A stretch of DNA of 64,000 nucleotides from Hirsutella rhossiliensis (lineage: Eukaryota > Ascomycota > Sordariomycetes > Hypocreales > Ophiocordycipitaceae). Within the stretch, counting starts at the first letter, position 1. Each line of letters starts with the position of its first letter. The stretch spans positions 7,006,001-7,070,000 of the forward strand of contig NW_025408668.1 in NCBI RefSeq assembly GCF_020360975.1, given 5' to 3'. Both the position numbers and the translations under genes were made by a program. Below, piece after piece: positions 1 to 10,432 of this stretch. A model generated the notes under the pieces. The model was not told the DNA's origin and did not search any database. It worked only from the letters and a program-made list of their open reading frames with translations.

Positions 1-855
1 CGCGTGCTCGACATGGCGGCGGCGCCCGGCGGCAAGACAACGTACATGGCGGCCCTCATGAAGAACACGGGCGTCATCGTCGCAAACGACCCCAACAAGG
101 CCCGCTCCAAGGGCCTCATCGGCAACATCCACCGCCTCGGCGCCAGCAACGTCATCGTCTCAAACTACGACGCCCGCGAGTTCCCCAGGCCCATGGGCGG
201 CTTCGACCGCGTCCTCCTCGACGCCCCCTGCTCCGGCACCGGTGTCATCGCAAAGGACCCCAGCGTCAAGACCAACAAGACGGAACTGGACTTTATGCAA
301 CTGCCCCACACGCAGAAGCAGCTCCTCCTCGCCGCCATCGACTCGGTCAACCACTCGAGCAAGACGGGCGGCTACCTCGTCTACTCGACCTGCTCCGTCA
401 CCATCGAGGAGAACGAGCAGGTCGTCCAGTACGCCCTCAGCCGCCGCCCCAACGTCAGGCTCGTCGACACGGGCCTCGCCTTTGGCAAGGAGGGCTTCAC
501 CAGCTTCATGGGCAAGAAGTTTGACGCCAGCCTCAAGCTCACCCGCCGCTACTACCCGCACACGTACAACGTCGACGGCTTCTACGTCGCAAAGTTCAAA
601 AAGATTGGCCCCACGCCCCCCAAGGCCGCCTCGGCCCTGCACGACCAGAACACCTCGCGACCTGCCGCCGACGATGTCGTCGACAAGTCGCCCATTACAG
701 TCGACGACGACGATGCCGTGGCCCGCACCGGTGATGACTTTGGCGGCTGGGATGAAGACGAGGACAAAGAGTACATGGAAAAGGGCCGACGCAATGCCAT
801 GAGGCGGAGGGGCCTGGATCCGCGAAGCGACAAGAGGGCCAGCAAAAAGAAGTAG
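1..855 (+). CDS. NOP2: NOP2-type 25S rRNA m5C methyltransferase, C-terminal part
   Basis: Open from the first base (R-V-L-D-M-A-A-A-P-G-G-K-T), so the 5' part lies outside the window; 284 residues are visible. It is the catalytic half of an RsmB/NOL1/NOP2/sun SAM-dependent RNA cytosine-5 methyltransferase: SAM-binding AAAPGGKT, then LDAPCSGTGVI (motif IV, PC) and YSTCSVTIEENE (motif VI, TC nucleophile), both catalytic cysteines present. The spelling NDPNKARSKGLIGNIHRLG and the RRYYPHTYNVDGFYVAKFKK end are characteristic of Nop2/NSUN1 rather than other NSUN paralogs. The last 75 residues are a low-complexity acidic then Lys/Arg-rich tail, usual for nucleolar proteins. Known role of the family: nucleolar methylation of large-subunit rRNA and 60S assembly. 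No intron is seen in this part. Convergent with BYR4. Confidence 0.95.
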   Translation, partial: RVLDMAAAPGGKTTYMAALMKNTGVIVANDPNKARSKGLIGNIHRLGASNVIVSNYDAREFPRPMGGFDRVLLDAPCSGTGVIAKDPSVKTNKTELDFMQLPHTQKQLLLAAIDSVNHSSKTGGYLVYSTCSVTIEENEQVVQYALSRRPNVRLVDTGLAFGKEGFTSFMGKKFDASLKLTRRYYPHTYNVDGFYVAKFKKIGPTPPKAASALHDQNTSRPAADDVVDKSPITVDDDDAVARTGDDFGGWDEDEDKEYMEKGRRNAMRRRGLDPRSDKRASKKK

Positions 856-1284
856 CCCACCAAGTAGACAGATACCAAGGCGTTCAGTGTAGAGAGAAAA
901 TGCAATTTCATATTGACACATAGGTACAGAAAACTGTTATTAATGTAGTAACTGCGAGCTGTCCAGCAAAAGTGCCACCCTTGCGTCATGTCGACGAGAA
1001 GGTAACAAAAAGTCATCAGTCATCATATTCGTCGTTGCGTCGTCGAAAAAACCGGCGTCTCCTGTGCACCGGGGGCCATGCAAGCCATTTTCCCGCCCAC
1101 ACCCCATTTAAGACCTGTTTTCTCCTTTCCCTTCCAAATCCCTTCAAAGCCAAGCGAGGCTCTCCAACTTGTCTTTCCTGATTCAATAGACCACCACCTG
1201 GCCACGGCGTAGAAGCCTGGTCATGGACGGGGGAACAATTCCCAGGTCGGCAGAGACAACGATGAAGCATGCTGCCGACTCGTC
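856..1284. other. Convergent 3' intergenic region NOP2 / BYR4
   Basis: 429 bases holding the two 3' untranslated regions. It is AT-richer than the flanking coding DNA. No separate gene or structured element was recognised. Confidence 0.6.
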
Positions 1285-4200
1285 TCACATGGGCAGGTCA
1301 TCGAACTGGGAGACGAGATGCCGAATCGTCCATCTCCACACATCGCGATCCCGCGACCCCTGGCCAATCCACTTCTCGCACTTCTTGCGCCACCTGTCTT
1401 CCTCCTCGCGCTGTCGCCTAATGAACTCGGGTCCAACGTCAAACTCCTCACCCACGAGCCAGTCGTCCTTGATGTCGCTGCCGCGGCCGTCTCGTTCTTC
1501 CACGGCGTTGTCTTCGAGGTCCGGAATGTCCTTGAACACATCCTCTTCGTCGTCGAGAGCGTTAAAACCGTCCATGGTGTCGCTGGTCTCCGACTTGGCG
1601 TGGTTCGGCAGGCCCATCTTGAGCCAGCACATGTTCTGAGGATCGAATACCATGCCCCCGACCACCTGAACGCCCTTTGTCGCGCTGATGTTGGTGATGA
1701 GGGCAGGACGCGGCGTGGATGCCTCCTTATCCCTGGCCCAGTGCTGCGCCGCGGACGTTGTCGACGGCGTCGACGCCGGGCCATGGTCAAACGCGTTCAG
1801 CACATTCTCGTTGCCCTCCCACCGATACGTATCGGCGTTGTAGAACATCCCATTGACGACTTGGGTGGATATAGTTAGCGTAAGTGCTGCTGCGGTTGAC
1901 AATGAACGCCTACCCTTTGATTCCTTGCCGGAATTGAGGTTGGAGATGAGGTGCGGCTTGAGCTGTTGAGGGCGTTTCGAATGTTTCTTGGAGCGAACCA
2001 TCGGGTGAGGCAAGTGAGGCTGTAGGCCATGGCTGTTCCGGGTCGCAAGGGGTGTCTCTCGCTGAGGAGCCACGGGCGCGTGGTTGCCGCCGCTAGGGGC
2101 ACGTTGCGCCAGGGCCGTCTCGCGGGCAATTCGACTCGCCGCCGTGTCGCGCGCAAAGCGAGGTGTCTGGGCCACCTTGACGGGTGATAAAGGGCCCGAC
2201 GGCGCCGGGGTAGTCATCCTGTCTGGGAGGATATGCTGATAAAGCTTGCTTCGTAGCGTACTCTTAGATCCAGTGGCCACGGGTTGCTTCAGGAACTTGG
2301 TCTCCGTCTCTCGAGACGTCGGCAGATCGTCGAATCCATCGAGTTCATGGCCATCCCCAAACTGTTTCTTGTTCTTGGGCTTGCTAAGCCGCTCCCAGGT
2401 ATCGGCAGCCCACTTATACCGATGAGGGCTCGGAGACCTCGCCGCAGACCTCGACAGCGAACGAGAGAAGGGCCTGATGTCAATGGCATTATCCGAATCA
2501 TGTCGACGAAACTGGCGCAACGTCTTGGAGCTCACGTGCTGAGATTGCGTCTGTGACGCCCCAGCAGGCAGGAATGGTAGATGCTTCCTTGCCTGAGAAA
2601 CAATGCTCTCCGCGAAGCTTGCCCGCTGGCGCTCCACGGGCGTTTTGGGTCGAAGGCTCGACTGAGGACGATTGGAGTCGGTCCTCGATGGTGGCCGCTC
2701 GGACCGGCTGGACAGTGGCTTTCCCGGGGTATTCAATTGTCGTACTGCCGGGAGCGAGCGCTTCTGCTTGAGTAGTTGCGCGCTGGTCGTGGGGGCTTCG
2801 TTCCGCAATGAGGAAAAGGACGATCTTGGGCCGACTTCCCGCCGCTGTGGAGTCGACGGAGGCAATGACCGACCGGGAGATGTTGTCGTGGGAGTCGGCA
2901 GGCTTGTTACGGACGATTGGGAAGAGTGACCGAGGCGAGACTGAGACCGTCGGCTTCTCTGGGGTAAGGACGAGCCGCCACTTTCGTAGACGGGCTCCAG
3001 GGATGTCGAATGCGCCCTCTCATGGCTAAGTCGCGGGAGCCGAGCCTGCGCGGGGAGCTTGTTTGTAAAGGTCAAAGAAATGGCCGTCTTGGGTCGAGCG
3101 GGGCTGGTCGGTCGAGTTTCTTTGACCTTGATGTTTCGGTGCAGCGTGAGCTTGCCCGAGTCAAAGACTTTGCCGTCACCAATATCGAGGCCTTCAAAAA
3201 AATCCTGGCGGTCTGCTTCGGTAGCCGTGCGCCCCTTGGGAGACAGCTCGGGCTCCTCGGGTATGCGTTCTGGTGATGTGCACTTTTTCCGCTGCTGAAG
3301 CCTCTCTTGAAAGTTGACAGGGCCGGCTGGGAGAATCAGACCCTCCACGGTCTCGTCCTCACTCTCTGCAGTGATTGAGCTCGAGACGCTGGGGCTCAGC
3401 GCGGAAACCGAGGAGCTTCTGTTGGATCGCCCATCCCGACGAGTCCCGCCATACCTGGTGCCAAGACTGCTCTCTCCCCAATCGAGCTCTTCGGGTTGCG
3501 ATGATGGTGTCTTTGGGATGGCCTTCCTAGTCGACAGGCTCAATTTTCCATCCGATGGCAGCTCAAAATCTTTTTCAAAATCGTCGTCGGCCTCCTTAGG
3601 CTTCTCTACCCTGCGAGGGGTCGGAGGCGTGATAAAGGACACGGGTTGCGGTGTCGTCCTGATCCTGGAGACTTTGATGGTATCGCCACCAAAGATGTCG
3701 TCGTCGTCGTCGTCGTCGATGTCTTTGAACTTGTCCAGGTTGAGAGCCGATGAGAGGGTGCTGGTGGAGGACTGGGTAGAGGTTCTGCGCTCGGCTTGGG
3801 TGTTGGTGGCGGGGTGCTGAGTCGCGGTCCTTTGCTTTGTCGGGCTGGTCTGCGCAGATCCGCCGCTGACCTGGCGCAGAGTGTCGGGAAACTCGGCGTC
3901 CTTGTTTGACTTGAGCGTCAAGCCTTGGGAGGCGTCGGGCAGTTCCAGGTCATTTTCCCAGTCTTCTTGTATGATTTTCTTGAGTTTTCTTCCTCCCAGG
4001 CGCTTGATGGTGCCTCCCATGAGTGCCGAGCATGGCACGTTTTTGGGTATTGGGACGCCAGCATGCTCTGCGGCAGCAATGGCGTCAACATTGGACGACT
4101 CATCGTCTGCGGGGAGATGGAGCTGCTTTTCTTCCCCATTCCACGATTCGAGATCGGAGCGTAGGGAGACATGTGAGGAGCTGGAGTCACGGCGGCGAGA

Positions 4201-4350
4201 GGGGCCGTGGGTGCTGGTGGCAGTGGTGGCGGTTAAGGAGCTTCGAAACGACAACTCGTCACCGTCGACGACGAGATCGTCATCGTCCCAGTTTTCAATT
4301 TCCTCGTCGACAGGTTGGCGTGCTTTCAGTTTGAGCCGTGGCTTGTCCAT
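1285..4350 (-). CDS. BYR4: Byr4-like two-component GAP subunit, septation/mitotic-exit regulator
   Basis: The N-terminus LKARQPVDEEIENWDDDDL and the C-terminal blocks FYNADTYRWEGNENVLNAFD and GGMVFDPQNMCWLKM are the signatures of Byr4 (Bfa1 in budding yeast). With the TBC protein Cdc16/Bub2 it forms the GAP for the GTPase Spg1/Tem1 at spindle pole bodies and restrains septation. The middle (about residues 100-780) is Ser/Pro/Arg-rich and predicted disordered, with an Asp run encoded by a (GTC)n tract near 3700-3725. The frame is open throughout, but 1860-1913 (54 nt, GTAGGC...CTAAC...CAAG on the minus strand) looks like an in-frame intron. Removing it restores KVVNGMFYN and gives about 1003 aa. 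Start at ATG 4350-4348, which opens the conserved block. Confidence 0.9.
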   Translation of the reverse strand: MDKPRLKLKARQPVDEEIENWDDDDLVVDGDELSFRSSLTATTATSTHGPSRRRDSSSSHVSLRSDLESWNGEEKQLHLPADDESSNVDAIAAAEHAGVPIPKNVPCSALMGGTIKRLGGRKLKKIIQEDWENDLELPDASQGLTLKSNKDAEFPDTLRQVSGGSAQTSPTKQRTATQHPATNTQAERRTSTQSSTSTLSSALNLDKFKDIDDDDDDDIFGGDTIKVSRIRTTPQPVSFITPPTPRRVEKPKEADDDFEKDFELPSDGKLSLSTRKAIPKTPSSQPEELDWGESSLGTRYGGTRRDGRSNRSSSVSALSPSVSSSITAESEDETVEGLILPAGPVNFQERLQQRKKCTSPERIPEEPELSPKGRTATEADRQDFFEGLDIGDGKVFDSGKLTLHRNIKVKETRPTSPARPKTAISLTFTNKLPAQARLPRLSHERAHSTSLEPVYESGGSSLPQRSRRSQSRLGHSSQSSVTSLPTPTTTSPGRSLPPSTPQRREVGPRSSFSSLRNEAPTTSAQLLKQKRSLPAVRQLNTPGKPLSSRSERPPSRTDSNRPQSSLRPKTPVERQRASFAESIVSQARKHLPFLPAGASQTQSQHVSSKTLRQFRRHDSDNAIDIRPFSRSLSRSAARSPSPHRYKWAADTWERLSKPKNKKQFGDGHELDGFDDLPTSRETETKFLKQPVATGSKSTLRSKLYQHILPDRMTTPAPSGPLSPVKVAQTPRFARDTAASRIARETALAQRAPSGGNHAPVAPQRETPLATRNSHGLQPHLPHPMVRSKKHSKRPQQLKPHLISNLNSGKESKGRRSLSTAAALTLTISTQVVNGMFYNADTYRWEGNENVLNAFDHGPASTPSTTSAAQHWARDKEASTPRPALITNISATKGVQVVGGMVFDPQNMCWLKMGLPNHAKSETSDTMDGFNALDDEEDVFKDIPDLEDNAVEERDGRGSDIKDDWLVGEEFDVGPEFIRRQREEEDRWRKKCEKWIGQGSRDRDVWRWTIRHLVSQFDDLPM
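1860..1913 (-). other. Probable 54-nt in-frame intron of BYR4
   Basis: On the minus strand it begins GTAGGC, has the branch-like ACGCTAACTA and ends CCAAG. The 54 nt contain no stop, so the frame stays open if it is retained. The encoded residues (RRSLSTAAALTLTISTQ) do not look like the neighbouring conserved block, and removal joins K to VVNGMFYN. Confidence 0.75.
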
Positions 4351-5456
4351 GGTCTCGAAGAGGCCAGGACGGACAGTCGCCTGGTGTGTAGCTATTCGGA
4401 GAGGCAGCCGTGGGCGATGCTGCTCAATGTGCGACCGGGGAGCACAACGCGAAAGGTCAGTTGAGCGGATTCATAGTCGCCAAACAGCCAATGTTCGTCT
4501 CGGGCGGTAAGCGGACGACGCAAGCGATTCGCTAGAAGCGATGGCGAATGGCAGCTGAACGGCCCAAGGTTGAAGACGCCAGTTCGTCGGAGCGGAGGCG
4601 TGCGTTGGCGTCGATAGAAATGGTCCGTCAAGGGGGGTTATCAGAGTGCGATGAAGAGTCTCAAAGGCGGGGGTTTCGTGGTCGGCTCTGGCTGGCAGTA
4701 GAGACGCATGCGAAGCCGAAAAGGGTCGGAAAACGAGGCTCAATATCGATGCGCAGTGATGTGCAAAGGGGAGTGAAGAGAGGCGAAGATGCGATGTCGA
4801 TGATGTATCGTGCAAACCAGCCTTGGGTGGTGTGGGAAAGACAAAAGGCTGGGGGGGGTCGGGCCTCGAGAAGGGCCACTCTGGACAAAGTGCGAAGCTG
4901 GCTGTGGCTGGCAGGTTTGCACCCCGTGCGACTACCAGGCATGTTTAGGTACGCCGTTTCTGGTTCTGACCCTGGGCGCCTCTGGGCTGGGGCTGCTGGG
5001 GCGGCCGGGGGCTGCTGCAGCAGGCTGGGCCGGGCCACTGTCTCGGCGGTGGATCCCACTAGTATAGTACCCATGTACTAAGGAAGCCGCGCCACGCAGA
5101 ACGGCAGAGGTACTAGTAACGGTACCGGCCTTAGGTAATCGGGGCATCCACACGTCTCCGCGCGTGATGCCTCTTGGGCTCTAGCACCAAATACATCAAG
5201 TCGGGTATTTTTGGAAAGGGGCTTTCGAGGCCAGAAGAGCTATAGCAACTTGAGACTTGAGTGTCTTGAAAACAGCGCTACGAAAATTTGTCCTTCTAGC
5301 CCTCCAGTTAGCAGTGGGCTGTGTCACCTTCAGCGGGAGCCGCCGGTAAATACCCGTCGGACGGAAACCTATTTCGAGTCAACATCAGACTAAGAATCGA
5401 CGTTTATCGTCGGCATCTCCCAAACTCTACCGCGATTGCTTCCGGTCCCACCTCAC
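4351..5456. other. BYR4 upstream region and 3' flank of the 187-aa gene
   Basis: About 1.1 kb. The right part has a very GC-rich stretch (about 4970-5040). The rest contains no reading frame with a recognisable protein. It probably carries the BYR4 promoter and 5' leader. Confidence 0.5.
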
Positions 5457-6020
5457 TTAAACAGGGTCCATATACCCTTGCAATATGGTGACTGAGCTTT
5501 CCTTCACAATTCCGACATCCATGAGCCGCCGCAGCACTCTCATCACCCAACCCTGGCAATTCTCCGTCACAGCGGCCCGGTTCACGGCGAGCGGTGCCGG
5601 CTCTGCTCGGGCGATGCGGTCGACTGTGGCAAACTGAGAGTGGCTGAGGTTCGAGTTGAGGACTTGGTGCCAAGCAAAGGAGTCGGAATTGAAGCCGTCG
5701 ACATCTGGAGTGTGCCGATAGTACATGCACTCTGCGTCGCCCGTGACCTGCCAGACTTGGCCCTTCCCAGCCCCAGCCGGGTCGGTTTGATGGGAGAGGA
5801 GATACCAGTGCTTGGGCTCCCCTTCAGCTTGGTGCTCTACCATCACCGACAGGTAGCGGGTCGGGGGCTCCGGTTCCTGAGCAACTGGAGCCTCGACTGG
5901 CGTCCACTGACCCGTCGTGTCGTCGGCTTTGCGAGTCCACAGTGAGCCGTCCGAGTACTCGAGGTACTCTCTGCCGCGACGCACTTGCTGGCTGACGACG
6001 GTGCGTTGAGCATCGGCCAT
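5457..6020 (-). CDS. Uncharacterised 187-aa protein
   Basis: A single-exon frame, ATG at 6020-6018 and stop at 5457. I do not recognise a named domain. The protein has a well-mixed, globular composition: REYLEYSDGSLWTRKA near the N-terminus, then HWYLLSHQTDPAGAGKGQVWQVTGD, then a C-terminal segment with CQGWVMRVLRRLMDVGIV. Several Trp/Tyr/His residues and the lack of low complexity argue for a real gene rather than chance. No signal peptide or membrane segment is seen. It is divergently oriented from the XRCC4-like gene, with 1.2 kb between the start codons. Function unknown. Confidence 0.7.
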   Translation of the reverse strand: MADAQRTVVSQQVRRGREYLEYSDGSLWTRKADDTTGQWTPVEAPVAQEPEPPTRYLSVMVEHQAEGEPKHWYLLSHQTDPAGAGKGQVWQVTGDAECMYYRHTPDVDGFNSDSFAWHQVLNSNLSHSQFATVDRIARAEPAPLAVNRAAVTENCQGWVMRVLRRLMDVGIVKESSVTILQGYMDPV

Positions 6021-7257
6021 CCCAACGAGGGATGAGGATGAATGCGGTACGACGGAGACACTTTATCTGCAGGCGCCCTGTTTGTGTTAGACGAGACCAT
6101 GACGGGAGAGTGCTTTGCTTTTTCTGAGATGGAGTCATGCAAGGTACTCCGTACCTGCCAGGCCCGTTTGCTGGATACCTAGGTACATGCTTTGCACCCG
6201 CCGTGGCTCCATGTACCGGGCAGGCAATCTCGCAAAATGCTCCACCAATGGCTTTGTACTCGGTCTTTGCAGCGATTCCCTGGGAACAGCAGCGGCAACA
6301 TGTTAGCGTCCACGGCACATGATACCTTTGGCCTCGAGCATCTGACTGTGCAGACAAATCTTAATTGACCCTTTCTTTTGTTCTCCTCTTTTTCATTCTT
6401 TAATTTCCACATGAGCTGGGGAGTGACGCGTTGCTCAGGGGGGGGGAAGGGGGGCGGCAGAGTTAGCAGTGGATATGAAATTGAAGCCGACTCTCTTTCG
6501 TCACCTTAAAAGACTGAGTTTTCTGCGTTTCCACCGACAAGGCCTTTGATTAGGAAGAGTTTATAGCCAGGGGTCTGTATGCATGCTCGGATGAGCTTTA
6601 TTTCAGAATCATCACCGGGGATCAGGTCTTGGGGAGCAGCGGTTGTCTACCCAGCAACGCAAAGAGCCACCTGACCGCGGAGCTCCATGTACTACGGCCC
6701 GTCTTGGCTAATACATTGGTATTTCTTAACGGTACATGGCCCGTCAGCGGCGTGTGACTCGGGCTCGCCAGACGCTAACAAGGCAGCTCGGGAATAGCTC
6801 GAAAATCATTTCCAGCTCTCTTTCTCGGGCCGGCCAATGTAGCTGTGGCTGGTGAGCCGGGGAAGAGGGCCATCATCCATCGGGGGGCTGCTACGAAAGT
6901 ACTTGTACTGAACAGTAAGGTACCTAGGTACCTACCTAGGTGGTACTTGGCGGTCCATGCAGGTGCTCTCGTACCGATTCGCGAAAGCTTCAATGAAATT
7001 CTGCCAAGTTGTCACGCTGGCCGCCTCTCTTTTGTGACAACGCTAGTGCTCACGTCAAGACTGACGAGTCTTTGTTTGATTCCATCGTATTCGGCGCCAA
7101 CGTGAACCCTGACCCGCCCGTGAGACGCTCACTTTCTCGGTGGCGGCGTGCACGCTCCGGGTGCGAAGGAGGGCTGCCCTTTGCTTCATCAGCTTCCGCT
7201 GTCTCTCCCGCGGGCCGACTGGCATCGGCCTATTCTTGCTAAACCCCAACAGGACCC
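6021..7257. promoter_or_regulatory. Divergent intergenic region, 187-aa gene / XRCC4-like gene
   Basis: 1.2 kb between two start codons that point away from each other, so both promoters should lie here. It contains palindromic TACCTAGGTA-type motifs at about 6175-6185 and 6921-6942, and a G-run near 6440-6455. No gene was recognised in it. Confidence 0.5.
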
Positions 7258-8411
7258 ATGGCTTCCATGCGAGTCCTCCGATTCCCCCGGAGCGACAAGG
7301 AATCGACACACGTGCTCGTCAACGTCTCCTCTGCCGGACCGAAACCTTTGGACCTCAAGCTCGCGGCCACCGAGGGAGACGAGCCGTATGCCTGCGTCTG
7401 TGAGTCGTACCCCTATCCTTGGACTAACCCTCCGGACTGACCACGCACAGTGAAGCATGATCGAGTGTCTTCACTCCGAGTCAAGAATTGCCCGGCCTCG
7501 GAGGATGAGTGGGAGCACATCTTGGATGCTTTATTACGGCAAGAGCCCGTCGAGGACATCCAGGTGGCTGCCGCTGTTCAGCCCGAATCATCCATTTCCC
7601 TCACCGTCCGGAAGCAAGTGCAAGGCATCACAGTATGTCCACACTGATCATCGCCTTGAACAAGTACTGACGATGACAGCAACGACTCGGTGCCGTCACC
7701 CTGAAATGTGATCAGAGTGAACGGATCGAGCTGTTTCAGTGGTGCGATTGGTCCCTCGACGCGTTGGCCAAGCACAGGAAAGAGGCGGCCGATTCAGCAG
7801 CCAAGGCCCGGGAAATGGAGGCTGAGGTGGCCGTTCTCCAAGCTCAGTTGGATGAGCTATTGCAGGCAAAGCAAGATGACGAAGCAGCTTTACTGCTCAA
7901 ATTCAGGGACCTGCTCAACGAAAAGAAGGTCAAGATTCGCGAGCAACAGAAAATTATCACCGCGTCTTCATTCAGAAAACAAGACTCGGCGTCCTCGCAG
8001 CCGCAACAGGCGGGAGACAATCGGGCGCCTCACCCAGCCCCGTCTCGAGCCAGAAAGAGAAAGGCTGCAAGGAGAAACGTGTCCGAAGAGACTTCAGACG
8101 ACAGCGATCAGGCCATGGATGAAGCTGCTGTCAAGTCAGAGCCAGATGATATGGATCCCGGCAACACCAGTGACGGCACAGCTTCAGCGAGCGACGACCA
8201 GGACGACGACAGCCCCGCCGAGCTAGGAACCGCTCGTGACGTCGAGCCAGGTCGCTCGGCTTCAACGGGTAGCAAAGGCGGGCAACAAGAGGCGCCTCTT
8301 AAAAAGACAACACGAGGCCCCCCTCCTCGGCGAGATCTGCCCTTTGCAAATAAACAGACCACTGCTCCACCGCGAGCAGACGAAGAAACGGAATCTGATG
8401 ACGAGCTATGA
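7258..8411 (+). CDS. XRCC4-like non-homologous end-joining factor
   Basis: Three exons, 7258-7399, 7451-7632 and 7680-8411, give 351 aa; introns of 51 and 47 nt have GT..AG ends and restore one frame. The N-terminal half is the XRCC4 beta-sandwich head (VLRFPRSDK through CDQSERIELFQWCDWSLDALAKHRK). It is followed by a coiled-coil stalk with LLLKFRDLLNEKKVKIREQQ, the region that in XRCC4/Lif1 dimerises and binds DNA ligase IV. The C-terminal 130 residues are acidic, Ser-rich and disordered, with Lys/Arg clusters suggesting nuclear localisation. Known family role: scaffold of DNA ligase IV in non-homologous end joining. Convergent with the aldo-keto reductase gene, 171 bp between stops. Confidence 0.88.
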
Positions 8412-8582
8412 TGCTGCCCAGCCGAGGTTCTGGGAACAACAGGCCTGTACAATAGCTCAAGTCTTGGGTATGATTATGATGGCACAGGATCGGAGGGGGC
8501 CCTGTTTTGGGTATGACCATCTTGGCCAAGGCGTGCAGACTTAACAGATACTTCTACAAAAGAGGCCATGAACGGTCAAGTC

Positions 8583-9657
8583 TCACCGCCTGTCATCTTG
8601 GCCAAACTTGTCCTTCCAAAAACCACGGAAATGCTTCTGCTTTCCCAGCTCGGATATGTCGCCAACCTCTTTGGGAGTCAGCTTGATCAGGGGCAGCTTG
8701 GATAGATAACGCTCCATGCGATCCTTCTTTGAGCTGGTGGTGATGACCACTAGCCCTTGGTCAATGCACCACCTCAGCCCAATCTCGGATTCAGTCACCC
8801 CGTACTTTTCCGCCAGCTGCTGCCAGGCAGCGTCAACCGGGCCGCCCTTGGCCGAGGTGAGAGGAGCGAGGGGCCCGTAGCAGGCGACGGCAATGTTGTT
8901 TCTGTTGTGAAAGTCGACGAGATGGCCGTGCTGCAGATAGGGGTGGAACTCGATCTGGTTGATTGCCGGCGGGGTCTTGGCCGTCTTGAGCAGAACCTCG
9001 ATGTGCTCCTGGAGGAAGTTGGAGACGCCGATGGACTTGGCCCGTCCCGATGCCTTGATAGCCTCAAGGTCGGCCCACTTCTGCTGCAGCTCGGCCTCGG
9101 AATCCGCAAACCAGGGGCCGTGGATGAGGTACAGGTCGACGTAGTCGAGACCGAGCTTCTTCAGGGACAGGTCAAAGGCCTCATTGGTCGACTTCTTGTC
9201 GGTGGCGCTGATCTTTGTGGTGACGAAGAGCTGCTCGCGGGGAACCTTGGCCGCCTTGATTGCAGCGCCGAGCTCAGCTTCGTTCCCGTACACTGCCCAG
9301 GATACACGAGTCAGCAAGGGCAGGTTGATGTGTGTATGTGCGGTGTTCTCGCAGGCTTGCCTTCGGCGCCGTCGAGATGGCGGTAGCCGGATTGGATGGC
9401 CGTCTTGGCCAGCTGGACAATGTCGTTGTCGAGCGAGCCAGCGGCCGCGGCGCCCCATTTGCCCCTGGCGGTCCCGAGTCCATAGGCAAGCTACCGCAGT
9501 GGCTCGCGTTACTCGGGAGCGACGTGGACGTAGGGCAAGCGGCACGTACCATGGGGATCTCATTGCCGTCGTTGAGTTTTAGGGTAGGGAGAGAGGTGGT
9601 CTGCTTGGGAGGGTCGCCCGAAGCATCGGGTTCGAACGTCGAGCCGATCGAGTTCAT
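8583..9657 (-). CDS. Aldo-keto reductase (AKR3-like)
   Basis: Three exons on the minus strand, 9657-9550, 9490-9361 and 9292-8583, give 315 aa. The AKR tetrad is visible: Asp76 (GYRHLDGAE), Tyr81 (VYGNE), Lys106 (VTTKIS) and His137 (LYLIHGPW). [15 protein letters not shown] and [12 protein letters not shown] (NADPH-binding loop) follow. The last block, [17 protein letters not shown], resembles the budding yeast YDL124W/AKR3C group of alpha-keto amide/ketone reductases. Predicted cytosolic NADPH-dependent carbonyl reductase; the substrate cannot be read from the sequence. The second intron (9293-9360) has a GC donor and AG acceptor, needed to join GAE to VYGNEAELG. Shares a divergent upstream region with SelO. 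Confidence 0.92.
9293..9360 (-). other. GC-AG intron in the aldo-keto reductase gene
   Basis: On the minus strand the exon ends GAAG and the intron begins GCAAGC and ends GGGCAG (68 nt). No GT donor in the vicinity preserves the catalytic block DGAEVYGNE. AG|GCAAG is the usual context of the minor GC donor class. Confidence 0.85.
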
Positions 9658-10432
9658 GCTGGACTGGTTTCTAGAGCGTGAGAGGTTTCGCGATTGGGTT
9701 GAGGCTAATTAAACTGAGGATGGTTAGGGATCAAGTTCACAAGTGGTGATGGAAGAGTAAGTAGCACGCACGCACAGAGGAGCTATGAGTGTAACTTCCC
9801 GCCTGCCTCTTCTCCACTACCCAAGTACCTAGATGGGTAATTAGGTAGGTAGCACCATTTCCAGAGGGCGGCTTTGCATGTTTGAAACTCGGATTTAGGT
9901 AAATATGCCGAGACCGCATACGCAACGTTAGTACGGAGTAACTTAGCACCCTACAAGATAGGTTAGCGGGTAGCTTCGTTCAGCGCCTTCTTGGATGACG
10001 ACATTGGCGCCGACAGCCTCTGCCGTTGGCCCACCTAGAAGCACCTCTCGACCTGAGGCACTCTCGAATACACTGTGTATTACACGGAGGCTTGCGAAGA
10101 AGGGATCAAATTGCACCTACTGCCAAAAAGTTGTTTCAGTGGGACAATGAGGCAATTCTTAGGCAACCTGTACTACTGTACTACTGTAAGATGACACTAT
10201 CCTCCGTAGTCTAAGTTACCTACTGGACCTTTGTAATTCCGAGTTCCGAGTGTCCCGCGCTTTGCTCCAATGTGGGGCGCGAATGTCGATACCGGTGATG
10301 TCAGCGTCCTTTTGGCCACCACCAAGGCCATCCTCATTTCTAGCCCGTGGTCTCTCGGGCACAGAATCATGCGTTGCTTCTCCGAGGTTGTTCTTTAAAG
10401 TTGTATTCCGCTCCATCATCGTGCCGCCGTTG
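9658..10432. promoter_or_regulatory. Divergent promoter region, aldo-keto reductase / SelO
   Basis: 775 bp between opposing start codons. It contains a TACCTA/TAGGTA-rich patch at about 9826-9852 and a CCAAT at 10267-10271. No additional gene was recognised. A possible N-terminal extension of SelO from ATG 10283 lies in the right part but does not look conserved. Confidence 0.5.
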
